Assembly (NCBI GenBank): GCA_046566145.1
Contig: JBKHXF010000006.1
Location: forward strand, 1-53,061
From: JBKHXF01 sp046566145
GTDB lineage: Bacteria > Actinomycetota > Nitriliruptoria > Nitriliruptorales > Nitriliruptoraceae
DNA length: 53,061 bases
Reading direction: 5' to 3'
Shown: piece by piece, positions 40,200 through 48,273 of the stretch
How positions within the stretch are numbered: position 1 is the first letter of the stretch
Layout of the letters: each line of letters opens with the position of its first letter
Translations under genes and position numbers: made by a program
The notes under the pieces: model-generated
Told to the model about the DNA's origin: nothing
Seen by the model: only the letters and a program-made list of their open reading frames with translations
Database searches by the model: none

Positions 40200-40546
40200 G
40201 CGGAGCGGACTGGGCCTGGATCATCGCGGCCAGCTTCTGGGGGGTGCTCGTCATCGCCCTGTGCGTCGCGATCGTGGCCGTCTTCCGGCTCATCAACCAG
40301 ATCACCGACCTGGTCAAGGGCGTGACGGACCAGACCGTCCCGCTGCTCGGCGGGCTGAACGAGACCGTGGCCGGCGTGAACGTCGAGCTCGCACGCGTCG
40401 ACACCATCATCGCGGGGGTGCAGTCCATCACCGCGACCGCGGACTCCCTCGTGGGCGTCGTGCACGCGACCGTCTCGAACCCGCTGATCAAGGTCGCCGC
40501 CTTCGCCGCCGGGACCGCCCGGGGCGCCAAGAAGCTGAAGGCCTGA
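40196..40546 (+). CDS. DUF948 membrane protein
   Basis: A 116-residue protein with one N-terminal transmembrane helix (IIAASFWGVLVIALCVAIVAVF) followed by a helical region with heptad-like spacing (ITDLVKGVTDQTVPLLGGLNETVAGVNVELARVD). This layout is DUF948, a family of membrane-anchored coiled coils of unknown role that precedes alaS in many actinobacteria. The GTG overlaps the rarA stop by 4 nt and GGGAG lies 6 to 10 nt upstream. Confidence 0.85.
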   Translation: MSGADWAWIIAASFWGVLVIALCVAIVAVFRLINQITDLVKGVTDQTVPLLGGLNETVAGVNVELARVDTIIAGVQSITATADSLVGVVHATVSNPLIKVAAFAAGTARGAKKLKA

Positions 40547-40550
40547 CGCG

Positions 40551-40811
40551 ATGGTCAAGCGCATCTTCTCGATCTTCCTCGGGCTCGGCATCGGCCTGCT
40601 CGTCGGCGCCTTCGTCGTGCGCCGCATCGACGAGGCCACGCGTACCGCCTCGCCGGCCAACCTCGCGACGCAGGCCGGCCGCGCCGCCGGCGGCCTCGCC
40701 GAGCGTGCCCGCGCCGCCGTCGAGGAGGGCCGCGCCGCCATGGCCCAGCGCGAGGCCGAGCTGCGGGCCGAGCACCGGGTCGCCCCGCTGCGCGACACGC
40801 TCGGCGTCTGA
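40551..40811 (+). CDS. Small membrane protein upstream of alaS (DUF6167-like)
   Basis: An 86-residue protein: one transmembrane helix near the N terminus (IFSIFLGLGIGLLVGAFVV) and an Ala/Arg/Glu-rich helix after it. A protein of this kind often sits between the DUF948 gene and alaS in actinobacteria; DUF6167 is my best guess for the family. Function unknown. Its ATG follows the DUF948 stop by 4 nt. A perfect 8-bp hairpin follows at 40818-40837. Confidence 0.78.
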   Translation: MVKRIFSIFLGLGIGLLVGAFVVRRIDEATRTASPANLATQAGRAAGGLAERARAAVEEGRAAMAQREAELRAEHRVAPLRDTLGV

Positions 40812-40817
40812 CCGCGC

Positions 40818-40837
40818 CCGACCGGCGCACCGGTCGG
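40818..40837. terminator. 8-bp hairpin before alaS
   Basis: CCGACCGG (40818-40825) and CCGGTCGG (40830-40837) with a 4-nt loop CGCA, 6 nt after the preceding stop. Perfect stem; terminator or attenuator before alaS. Confidence 0.55.
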
Positions 40838-40895
40838 CCCGAACCCGCTCGTCACGTCCCTGACGGCCCGCCCCCCGGGCCCCCGCGAGGACCCC

Positions 40896-43523
40896 GTGGA
40901 CTCCAACACCATCCGCCAGACCTTCCTCGACTTCTACGCCGAGCGAGGGCACCGCGTCATCGCCTCGGCGCCGCTGATCCCGAGCGACCCGACCCTGCTG
41001 CTCAACATCGCCGGGATGGTGCCCTTCAAGCCCTACTTCCTCGGTGACGCGCAGCCGCCGGCGCCCCGCGTGACCAGCTACCAGAAGTGCGTGCGCACCA
41101 ACGACATCGAGAACGTGGGGCGGACCACCCGCCACCTGACGTTCTTCGAGATGCTCGGCAACTTCTCGTTCGGCGACTACTTCAAGCGCGAGGCCATCCG
41201 CTGGGCCTGGGAGCTCTCGACCGAGCGGTACGGCCTCGATCCCGAGCGCATCTGGGCGACCGTCTACCAGGACGACGACGAGTCGGTCCAGCTGTGGCTC
41301 GAGGAGACCTCGATCACCGAGGACCGCATCCAGCGGCTCGGTGCCGAGGACAACTACTGGTGGACCCACAACGCCGGTCCGGGCGGCCCGTGCTCGGAGC
41401 TGTACTACGACCGTGGGCCCGAGTGGGGCGAGGCCGGCGGCCCCGCCGTCAACGACGAGCGCTACCTCGAGTTCTACAACCTCGTCTTCATGCAGTACGA
41501 GCTCGACGACGACTTCAACGTGCTCGGGCCGCTCCCGGCGCAGAACGTCGACACCGGGCTCGGCCTCGAGCGGCTCGCGGTGATCCTGCAGGACGTCCGG
41601 GACGTGTTCGAGACGGACGTCTTCGCGTCGCTGCTCACCCGCGCCGGTGAGCTGACCGGTACCACCTACGGCGCCGACGCCGACGCCGACCTGTCGCTGC
41701 GCATCATCGCCGAGCACACCCGCACCGCGACGTTCCTCATCGCTGACGGGGTGCTGCCCTCCAAGGAGGGCCGCGGGTACGTGCTGCGCCGGCTGCTGCG
41801 TCGCGCCGTCCGCCACGCCCGGCTGCTCGGCTTCGACGGCGAGCTGATGGTGCCCATGGTCGACGCGGTCATCGCCTCGATGGGGGCCGGCTACCCCGAG
41901 CTCGAGCGGCAGCGTGAGCTCGTGACGCGCGTCGCCGGTGCCGAGGAGGGCGACTTCTCGCGTCGGATCGCGCAGGGCCTCGAGCTGCTCGACGAGGCCA
42001 TGGATGCGCTCGACGCGGGCGCGCCCCTGCCGGGTGACGTCGCCTTCAGGCTCCACGACACGTTCGGCTTCCCGGTCGACCTCACCGCCGAGATCGCGGC
42101 CGACGCCGGCCTCGCGCTCGACCGCGAGGGGTTCGACGCGCTGATGGAGGAGCAGCGCCAGCGGGCCCGCGCCGCCGCGAAGAGGGGTGGGGAGGGCGTC
42201 CCCGTCGAGGTCTACCGCGAGGCTGCCGCAGCCGTCGGCGTCGTCGAGTTCGTAGGGTACGACGGGCTCGCCGCCGAGGCCGAGCTCGGTGCCATCGTGA
42301 CCGCCGGCGGGCTGCTCGCCGCCGCCGGCGAGGGCGACGAGGTCGAGGTGGTGCTCCCGCGCACCCCGTTCTACGCCGAGGGCGGCGGCCAGGTCGGTGA
42401 CGCCGGCACGCTCGAGACGCCGACCGGGCGGCTGGAGGTGCTCGACACCCAGAGCCCGCTCGACGGCCTGGTGGTGCACCGGGCCCGCGTCACCGCCGGC
42501 GAGGTCTCGACGGGCCAGCCCGTGAACGCCGTGGTGGACCCGGAGCGTCGCGTCGCGACGGCCCGCAGCCACTCCGCGACCCACGTGCTGCACGCCACGA
42601 TGAAGGAGGTGCTGGGCGACCACGCCCAGCAGGCCGGTTCGCTGGTCCAACCCGGGCGCCTGCGCTTCGACTTCCCGCACTTCGAGGGGGTCAGCTCGGA
42701 GCAGCTCGAAGACATCGAGCGGACGATCAACCAGCGCGTCCTGCGGGACCCGTCGGTGACGACCGAGGTGATGCCGATCGACCAGGCCAAGGCCGCCGGC
42801 GCGGTCGCGAACTTCGGGGACAAGTACGGCCAGGTCGTCCGGGTCGTGACGATCGGCGACTTCTCCAAGGAGCTCTGCGGGGGCACGCACGTCCCCTCCG
42901 GCGCCTCCATCGGGACGATCCACATCGTCCGCGAGGAGTCCATCGGCTCCAACACCCGCCGGGTCGAGGCGCTGACCGGCGAGGACGCCTGGAGGCACGC
43001 CACCCGGGAGATGCACGTCGCGGAGGAGGTGGCGCGCCTCGTCGGCGTGCCGACGTCCGAGGCCGTCGAGCGTGTGCAGTCACTCGTCGAGCGCCTGCGC
43101 AGCGTGGAGAAGGAGCTCGACAAGGTCCGCAGTGCAGGCATCGCGACCCGGGCCCGGGAGCTCGCGGACGCCGCGGCCCGCGAGGACGGCCTCGCCGTCG
43201 TCGTCGCGGAGGTCGACGTCCTCGGGGACGACCTGCGCACGTTCGCCAACGAGGTCCGTGGCGCGCTCGGCGAGCGGGCCGTCGTCGTCCTCGGGGCCCA
43301 CGCCGACGAGGGCAAGGCGCAGCTCGTCTGCGTGCTCACGTCGGACCTCGTCGACGCTGGCGTCGAGGCGCGCGCCATCCTGCACCCGGCCGCGCAGGTC
43401 GTCGGCGGCGGTGCAGGCGGCCGCGGCGACATGGCCCAGGCGGGCGGACGCGACGGGGCGAAGCTCGACGAGGCTCTCGAGGTCGCCGCCCGCGGGGCCC
43501 GCGAGCAGGCCGCCGGCGCGTGA
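40896..43523 (+). CDS. alaS: Alanyl-tRNA synthetase
   Basis: Charges tRNA-Ala and edits mischarged Ser/Gly. The 875 residues show the class II core (FLDFYAERGHRVIASAPL, KCVRTNDIENVG, GPGGPCSEL), the editing domain with HSATH and CGGTH zinc ligands, and the C-terminal DHHA1/C-Ala part (GGGAGGRGDMAQAGGRD). GTG 40896 has GCGAGG 5 to 10 nt upstream. alaS, ruvX, mltG and aroE then follow with no or tiny gaps, as in many actinobacteria. Confidence 0.97.
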   Translation: MDSNTIRQTFLDFYAERGHRVIASAPLIPSDPTLLLNIAGMVPFKPYFLGDAQPPAPRVTSYQKCVRTNDIENVGRTTRHLTFFEMLGNFSFGDYFKREAIRWAWELSTERYGLDPERIWATVYQDDDESVQLWLEETSITEDRIQRLGAEDNYWWTHNAGPGGPCSELYYDRGPEWGEAGGPAVNDERYLEFYNLVFMQYELDDDFNVLGPLPAQNVDTGLGLERLAVILQDVRDVFETDVFASLLTRAGELTGTTYGADADADLSLRIIAEHTRTATFLIADGVLPSKEGRGYVLRRLLRRAVRHARLLGFDGELMVPMVDAVIASMGAGYPELERQRELVTRVAGAEEGDFSRRIAQGLELLDEAMDALDAGAPLPGDVAFRLHDTFGFPVDLTAEIAADAGLALDREGFDALMEEQRQRARAAAKRGGEGVPVEVYREAAAAVGVVEFVGYDGLAAEAELGAIVTAGGLLAAAGEGDEVEVVLPRTPFYAEGGGQVGDAGTLETPTGRLEVLDTQSPLDGLVVHRARVTAGEVSTGQPVNAVVDPERRVATARSHSATHVLHATMKEVLGDHAQQAGSLVQPGRLRFDFPHFEGVSSEQLEDIERTINQRVLRDPSVTTEVMPIDQAKAAGAVANFGDKYGQVVRVVTIGDFSKELCGGTHVPSGASIGTIHIVREESIGSNTRRVEALTGEDAWRHATREMHVAEEVARLVGVPTSEAVERVQSLVERLRSVEKELDKVRSAGIATRARELADAAAREDGLAVVVAEVDVLGDDLRTFANEVRGALGERAVVVLGAHADEGKAQLVCVLTSDLVDAGVEARAILHPAAQVVGGGAGGRGDMAQAGGRDGAKLDEALEVAARGAREQAAGA

Positions 43524-43972
43524 GCGACGTGCTGCCCACCCGCGGACGGTTGCTGGCCGTCGACCTCGGCGAGGTCCGGGTCGGGCTGGCCGTCAGCGAT
43601 CCCGACCAGCTCGTGGCCTCCCCTGCCGAGACGGTCGACGTGCCACGCGACAGCGGGGTCCCGGCGCTCGTGCGTCGCATCGGTGACGCCGCCACGGCCT
43701 ACGAGCCCGTCGGGCTCGTGGTCGGCTACCCCAAGGACCTGTCGGGCCGGGAGGGGCCGGCCGCCGCCCGGGCACGCCGCGTCGCCGACGGGCTCCGCGA
43801 GACCACGGGCCTGCCCGTGGTGCTGTGGGACGAACGGTTCAGCACCGTGGAGGCGGAGCGCGTCATGCTCGCGCAGGACGCGTCGCGGGCCACCCGCCGG
43901 CGTGACATCGACCGCGTGGCTGCGAGCCTCATCCTGCAGGGTGTGCTCGAGTCGCAACGAACGAGGAGGTGA
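43520..43972 (+). CDS. ruvX: RuvX/YqgF family nuclease
   Basis: A 150-residue RNase H-like fold protein. LLAVDLGEVRVGLAVSD holds the first catalytic aspartate, WDERFSTVEAE the second acidic site and DIDRVAAS the third. YqgF is linked to 5' processing of pre-16S rRNA in Escherichia coli and described as a putative Holliday junction resolvase elsewhere. GTG overlaps the alaS stop; the end overlaps the AGGAGGTGA ribosome-binding site of mltG. Confidence 0.94.
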   Translation: MSDVLPTRGRLLAVDLGEVRVGLAVSDPDQLVASPAETVDVPRDSGVPALVRRIGDAATAYEPVGLVVGYPKDLSGREGPAAARARRVADGLRETTGLPVVLWDERFSTVEAERVMLAQDASRATRRRDIDRVAASLILQGVLESQRTRR

Positions 43973-43974
43973 CC

Positions 43975-45078
43975 GTGGCGCTCAGCACCGGTTCGAAGGT
44001 GTTCCTGGTCGTCCTGCTCGTCGTGTTCGGGGCCATCGGCGGAGGGCTGTGGTACGTCAACGACCAGCTCGCAGGTGTCCCCGGTGAGGGCGAGGTGGTG
44101 ACCGTCGACGTCGCGATGGGGACGTCGGTGAACGACCTCGCCGTGGAGCTCGAGGGGCTCGGCGTCGTCAAGAGCGCGCTCGCGTTCCGGCTGGTCGCCC
44201 GCAACGAGGGCCTCGCATCGGACCTCAAGGCCGGCAGCTACGAGCTGCGTACCGGCATGAGCGTCGACGAGGCCATCGAGGCGCTCCGCATCGCACCCAC
44301 GGGCCCGGCGGAGGTGCAGTTCACGGTGCAGGAGGGGCTCAGCCTGCCCCTGACGCTGGAGCAGCTGGACCGGGAGTTCGACGCGTACGACGTCGACGAC
44401 TTCCAGGCCGTGCTCGACGCACGCATGCGCGCCGGCGGCAACGCCGAGGGCGTGCTCCGCCTGCCCGAGTGGCTGCCCGAGCCCGCGACCATCCCGGACG
44501 CGATCTTCGGGTTCGAGGGCGTGCTGTTCCCGAACACGTACCGCGTGCTCGCCGACGCGTCGCCCCAGACCGTGCTGCAGCGGATGGTCGACCAGCTCGA
44601 GCGCACCATGGAGGCCCTGCCCGCCGACGCGGTCGCGGCGGCCGAGGAGCGCGGCCTGTCCCGCTACGACCTGATGATCGTGGCGTCGCTGATCGAGCGC
44701 GAGACCCGTGTGGACGCCGAGCGGGCCCGCGTGGCGGGGGTCATCTACAACCGTCTCGAGCGGGGGATGCTGCTGCAGATCGACGCGACCGTGCTGTACG
44801 CGAAGGGGGAGTGGTCCGCCCGGGTCCTCACCTCCGACACCGAGATCGACTCGCCGTACAACACCTACAACGAGGGCGTGGTCCTCCCCCCGACCCCCAT
44901 CTCCGGGTTCGGCGAGGCGTCGCTGCGGGCCGCGGTGCAGCCGGAGGAGACCGACTTCCTCTACTACGTCGTGGCTCCCGAGTGCGACGGGTCGCACCGC
45001 TTCGCCACCACCCTGGACGAGCACAACGCCAACGTCGCGGACTTCCGCGCCGCCGGGCGCTGCGCCGCGGACGGCTGA
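43975..45078 (+). CDS. mltG: Endolytic murein transglycosylase MltG
   Basis: Cuts nascent glycan strands at the membrane and helps set their length. The 367 residues have one N-terminal transmembrane helix (about 9-27), a LysM-like region, and the catalytic YceG domain with the glutamate E241 in ASLIERET, SPYNTYN and the late DGSHRFATTLDEHN. I prefer GTG 43975, which is 5 nt after AGGAGG (43964-43969), over an in-frame GTG at 43969 that lies inside that site. The N-terminal cytoplasmic part is very short compared with other actinobacteria. aroE starts 2 nt after the stop. Confidence 0.94.
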   Translation: MALSTGSKVFLVVLLVVFGAIGGGLWYVNDQLAGVPGEGEVVTVDVAMGTSVNDLAVELEGLGVVKSALAFRLVARNEGLASDLKAGSYELRTGMSVDEAIEALRIAPTGPAEVQFTVQEGLSLPLTLEQLDREFDAYDVDDFQAVLDARMRAGGNAEGVLRLPEWLPEPATIPDAIFGFEGVLFPNTYRVLADASPQTVLQRMVDQLERTMEALPADAVAAAEERGLSRYDLMIVASLIERETRVDAERARVAGVIYNRLERGMLLQIDATVLYAKGEWSARVLTSDTEIDSPYNTYNEGVVLPPTPISGFGEASLRAAVQPEETDFLYYVVAPECDGSHRFATTLDEHNANVADFRAAGRCAADG

Positions 45079-45080
45079 TC

Positions 45081-45953
45081 GTGCGCGGTGCCGGACCCTG
45101 GCCGACCGCGCGCACGCGCGTCGTGGCCCTGCTCGGCTGGCCGACGGGGCACTCGCTGTCGCCGGCGATCCACAACGCCGCCTTCCGCGAGGTCGGTGCC
45201 GACCTGGTCTACGTCGCCCTCCCAACGCCGCCCGCGGACCTGCTCACGGTCGTGCGGTCCCTGGGCTCGGTGGGCGCGGCGGGGGCCAACGTCACCGTCC
45301 CCCACAAGGAGGCCGTGGTGGCGGCCTGCGACGCCCTGACGCCGGAGGCGGAGCTCGTGGGGGCGGTCAACACCCTGGCGTGGAGCACCGAGGGGCTCGT
45401 CGGCCACAACACGGACGCCTCGGGGCTCGGCCGGGTGCTCGCCGAGGAGGTCGGCATCGCCCACGGCGACGGTGCGGTGGTCCTGGGGACCGGTGGGGCG
45501 GCCCGCGCCGTCGTGGTCGCCCTCGCGCGACTCGGGTGCGGGGTGACCGTCGTCGGGCGCCGCGCGGAGGCCGCGGAGGAGCTCGCCCGGCTCGCGGAGA
45601 CGGCTGGAGCACCGGCCAGCGACGCGCTCGACCTCGCCGACGAGGGCTGGTGCCGACGCGCGGTCGCGGACGCCCGCCTCGTCTGCAACGCGACCCCGCT
45701 CGGGATGGAGCGCGAGCCCCTGCCGGCCCCGTTCATGACGCTCGGGCCCGGCCAGATCGCCTACGACCTGGTCTACCGCCCGGCGGACACGCCCTTCCTC
45801 GTCGCGGCCGCCGGCGCGGGCGCGGCCGCGCACCACGGCCTCGGGATGCTGGTGGCGCAGGCCGCGGACGCGTTCGAGGTGTGGACCGGTCAGGCCGCCC
45901 CGACCGGGGTGATGTCGGCGGTCGCCATCGCCGGGCTCCGGGGCCACGACTGA
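45081..45953 (+). CDS. aroE: Shikimate dehydrogenase
   Basis: Reduces 3-dehydroshikimate to shikimate in aromatic amino acid synthesis. The 290 residues show GHSLSPAIHN at the substrate site, K76 (NVTVPHKE) and D112 (GHNTDASG) of the catalytic pair, and the NADP loop GTGGAARA. GTG 45081 follows the mltG stop by 2 nt. In M. tuberculosis aroE also follows the MltG gene, and a prepilin peptidase gene comes next; here pilus motor genes follow. Confidence 0.95.
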   Translation: MRGAGPWPTARTRVVALLGWPTGHSLSPAIHNAAFREVGADLVYVALPTPPADLLTVVRSLGSVGAAGANVTVPHKEAVVAACDALTPEAELVGAVNTLAWSTEGLVGHNTDASGLGRVLAEEVGIAHGDGAVVLGTGGAARAVVVALARLGCGVTVVGRRAEAAEELARLAETAGAPASDALDLADEGWCRRAVADARLVCNATPLGMEREPLPAPFMTLGPGQIAYDLVYRPADTPFLVAAAGAGAAAHHGLGMLVAQAADAFEVWTGQAAPTGVMSAVAIAGLRGHD

Positions 45954-45955
45954 GT

Positions 45956-45976
45956 GGCGCGGGCGTCCCACGCGCC
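45956..45976. terminator. Short hairpin after aroE
   Basis: GGCGCG (45956-45961) and CGCGCC (45971-45976) with a 9-nt loop, 2 nt after the aroE stop. Likely end of the alaS-aroE unit. Confidence 0.45.
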
Positions 45977-45984
45977 GCAGGGTG

Positions 45985-46050
45985 GTGATGACATCACGTT
46001 GCGTGGGCTGTCGTGACGTACCGACGTCGGACAGGTCCAACACGTACGCT
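45985..46050 (+). promoter_or_regulatory. Control region of the pilus locus: two palindromes and a -10-like element
   Basis: This 222-nt gap between aroE and the Roadblock gene is the longest after the mrp region. It holds GTGATGACATCAC (45985-45997, 6-bp arms), the perfect palindrome CCGACGTCGG (46021-46030) and a -10-like TACGCT (46045-46050). The palindromes are in the normal position for a dimeric regulator. The leader to the ATG at 46176 is about 120 nt and contains a GGACC/GGTCC stem (46135-46150). Confidence 0.45.
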
Positions 46051-46175
46051 GTAGTCACAACAGTCGACTCAAGGCACGCGCTTCTCCTGCCGAACGTGGG
46101 GGGAGCGACCTGCGTGCCCGACGCTCGACGCTGGGACCGTACGGGGGTCCCGCCACCCAGGAGGGAGCGCTGACG

Positions 46176-46613
46176 ATGTCCGACTCCAAGGCGCAGCGGC
46201 TCGCCGCGGCACTCGACGAGTTCATCCGTTCGAGTCCGGACGTGGAGGCCGCCGCCGTCGTGTCGTTCGACGGGCTGCCGATGGCCTCGGCGCTGCCGGA
46301 GACGATGGAGGAGGACCGCGTCGGCGCGATGTCGGCCGCGCTGCTCTCGCTGGGGGAGCAGGCCGCCATCGGGCTCGGTCGTGGGCAGCTGAACCAGGTC
46401 TTCGTCGAGGGCGAGCACGGCTTCGTCTTCCTCATGAGCGCGAAGGACCAGGCCGTCCTCGCGGCCGTGGCCCGGCGGACGGCCAAGATCGGCTACATGC
46501 TCTTCGAGATGCGTCGTGCGGCGAACCGGATCGGGGACGTCCTGCTCGACGGTCGTGACGAGGCGGACCCCTACGCCGGCGTGGTCGAGGGCCAGGAACC
46601 GGCGTCGTGGTGA
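46176..46613 (+). CDS. Roadblock/LC7 domain protein (MglB/CvnB-like)
   Basis: A 145-residue Roadblock/LC7 protein. The fold starts with LDEFIRSSPDVEAAAVVSFDG and continues through the central helix and second beta strand. Roadblock proteins act as GTPase-activating or scaffolding partners of MglA-like or conservon GTPases, and such a GTPase is encoded two genes downstream. The C-terminal 25 residues are acidic. GGAGG lies about 12 nt before the ATG. First gene of the pilus unit. Confidence 0.85.
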   Translation: MSDSKAQRLAAALDEFIRSSPDVEAAAVVSFDGLPMASALPETMEEDRVGAMSAALLSLGEQAAIGLGRGQLNQVFVEGEHGFVFLMSAKDQAVLAAVARRTAKIGYMLFEMRRAANRIGDVLLDGRDEADPYAGVVEGQEPASW

Positions 46614-46651
46614 CCCTGCCCCTGACTCGCCCCCCCCTCCGGAGGTGACCC

Positions 46652-47707
46652 GTGCTCGAAGGGACCCTCGACTCCTTCACGCTCCCCGACGTCTTCCAGC
46701 TGCTGGCCTTCACCAAGAAGTCCGGGTGCCTGCGGCTGCGTGACGACGCGGAGCGTGGGCGGGTGTTCTTCGAGACGGGGCAGGTCACCTACGCGCTGTC
46801 GTCGCACGGCCGCCTCGCCCTCGGCCGGCGGCTCGTCGGTGCTGGTCTCGTGACCACCGAGCAGCTCCAGGGGGCACTCGCGAAGCAGCAGGAGGATCGC
46901 GGCGCGGGCGCCGGCGGTGCGGGGCTGCGGCTCGGCCAGTACCTGGTTGAGATGGGAGCGGTGGACGAGGAGACGCTCGCGACCTTCGTCCGCGAGCAGA
47001 TCCAGGACGCCGTCTTCGACCTGATGCGCTGGACCACCGGTGCGTTCTCCTTCGACCAGCTCTCCGAGGTCGACGAGCCCATCCAGCTGAGCGTCACCGT
47101 CGAGAACCTCATCATGGAGGGCAGCCGGCGCCTCGAGGAGTGGGAGCAGGTGCGGCGCAAGATCCCGTCGCTCGACGCCGTCGTGGCGATGGCCCCGACC
47201 CCCGGCGACAACGGCGTCGAGGTCAACCTCAAGCCCGAGGAGTGGCGGCTGCTGTCGGTCGTGGACGGCCGTCGGACCGTGGGCGAGCTGGTCGAGCTCT
47301 TCGGCCAGGGCGAGTTCCAGACCTGCCGCGTCCTCTACGGCCTCGCCGGGGCCGGGCTGCTCGAGGTCCGCGACCCCGACGTGGAGGGCCCGCCCTCCAT
47401 CCACGCGCTGCTGCAGCAGCAGGAGCTCCTGCGAGCGCTCGAGGACGCCGGAGAGCCGATCGACGGCGAGACCGAGGAGGACGACCTGACGCCCGCGCCG
47501 CCCGCTGACCCGGATCCGGGACCGTCCGACGCCCCCGAACCGGAGCCCGCCGCGACCGGCGAGGAGCCCGGCGGGGAGAGCTCCGGGGACGACGCTGCCA
47601 CCGCGGACGGGGACGACGGCGCCGCCGTCGAGCCGCGCCTCACCACCGACCCCTCGATCGACGCGGACCTCGTCCGACGTCTGATCGAGGGCGTGAAGGG
47701 GCTCTAG
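46652..47707 (+). CDS. DUF4388 domain protein
   Basis: A 351-residue cytoplasmic protein. It opens with the DUF4388 pattern LEGTLDSFTLPDVFQLLAFTKKSG, followed by GRVFFETGQVTYA and a second region (LGQYLVEMGAVDEETL) that resembles MshEN-type helices, then a winged-helix-like part (LLSVVDGRRTVGELVELFGQ). The last 85 residues are acidic and Pro/Gly-rich, probably disordered, ending in a short helix. DUF4388 proteins occur with signalling GTPases and motility genes (PatA N-terminal type). GGAGGTGA (46641-46648) is 4 nt before the GTG. It probably links a signal to the GTPase or motor; no direct evidence. Confidence 0.82.
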   Translation: MLEGTLDSFTLPDVFQLLAFTKKSGCLRLRDDAERGRVFFETGQVTYALSSHGRLALGRRLVGAGLVTTEQLQGALAKQQEDRGAGAGGAGLRLGQYLVEMGAVDEETLATFVREQIQDAVFDLMRWTTGAFSFDQLSEVDEPIQLSVTVENLIMEGSRRLEEWEQVRRKIPSLDAVVAMAPTPGDNGVEVNLKPEEWRLLSVVDGRRTVGELVELFGQGEFQTCRVLYGLAGAGLLEVRDPDVEGPPSIHALLQQQELLRALEDAGEPIDGETEEDDLTPAPPADPDPGPSDAPEPEPAATGEEPGGESSGDDAATADGDDGAAVEPRLTTDPSIDADLVRRLIEGVKGL

Positions 47708-47709
47708 GC

Positions 47710-48273
47710 ATGGCGCGCCGTGACGTCAGGACCGTGAAGGTCGTCGTAACCGGCCCGTTCGGGGCCGGGAAGACCACCTTCATCCAGACCATCTCCGAGA
47801 TCACCGTGCTCTCCACGGAGCGCAAGGTCAGCGACCACACGCGCTCGGTGAAGGGCCACACCACGGTCGCCATGGACTTCGGCCGCATCACGGTGGGGGG
47901 TGACCTCGCGCTGTACCTGTTCGGCACGCCCGGCCAGGAGCGCTTCGACTTCATGTGGGAGATCCTGGCCGAGGGGATGCTCGGCTTCGTGCTGCTGGTC
48001 GACGAGCAGCGCGACGGCGCCGTCGACGAGGCGACCCGCATCCTGCAGTTCTTCACCGACATCGCCGACGTGCCGTTCATCGTCGCCGTCAACAAGGTCG
48101 ACGAGGACGCGGACGCCGTCACGGCGCGGATCCGCTCGCGGCTCGGCGTGCCGGACGGGGTGCCCGTCGTCGCCCTCGATGCGCGCGACCGGGAGGACGT
48201 GAAGGGCGGCCTCATCACCCTGCTCACCTCCGTGCTCGACCGTGTCGGCGGGGTCCGGGAGGTCGCCGGGTGA
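47710..48273 (+). CDS. Small Ras-like GTPase (MglA/CvnD-like)
   Basis: A 187-residue GTP-binding protein. P-loop GPFGAGKTT (15-23), switch II GTPGQERF (72-79) and G4 NKVD (128-131) are clear, and a short effector region lies between. The closest kinds are the MglA polarity GTPases of Myxococcus and the CvnD GTPases of Streptomyces conservons, which work with Roadblock proteins. Its ATG begins 3 nt after the DUF4388 stop (TAG at 47705-47707), and its own stop overlaps pilB. It is a candidate switch that places or times pilus motors; this is inference from position. Confidence 0.88.
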   Translation: MARRDVRTVKVVVTGPFGAGKTTFIQTISEITVLSTERKVSDHTRSVKGHTTVAMDFGRITVGGDLALYLFGTPGQERFDFMWEILAEGMLGFVLLVDEQRDGAVDEATRILQFFTDIADVPFIVAVNKVDEDADAVTARIRSRLGVPDGVPVVALDARDREDVKGGLITLLTSVLDRVGGVREVAG

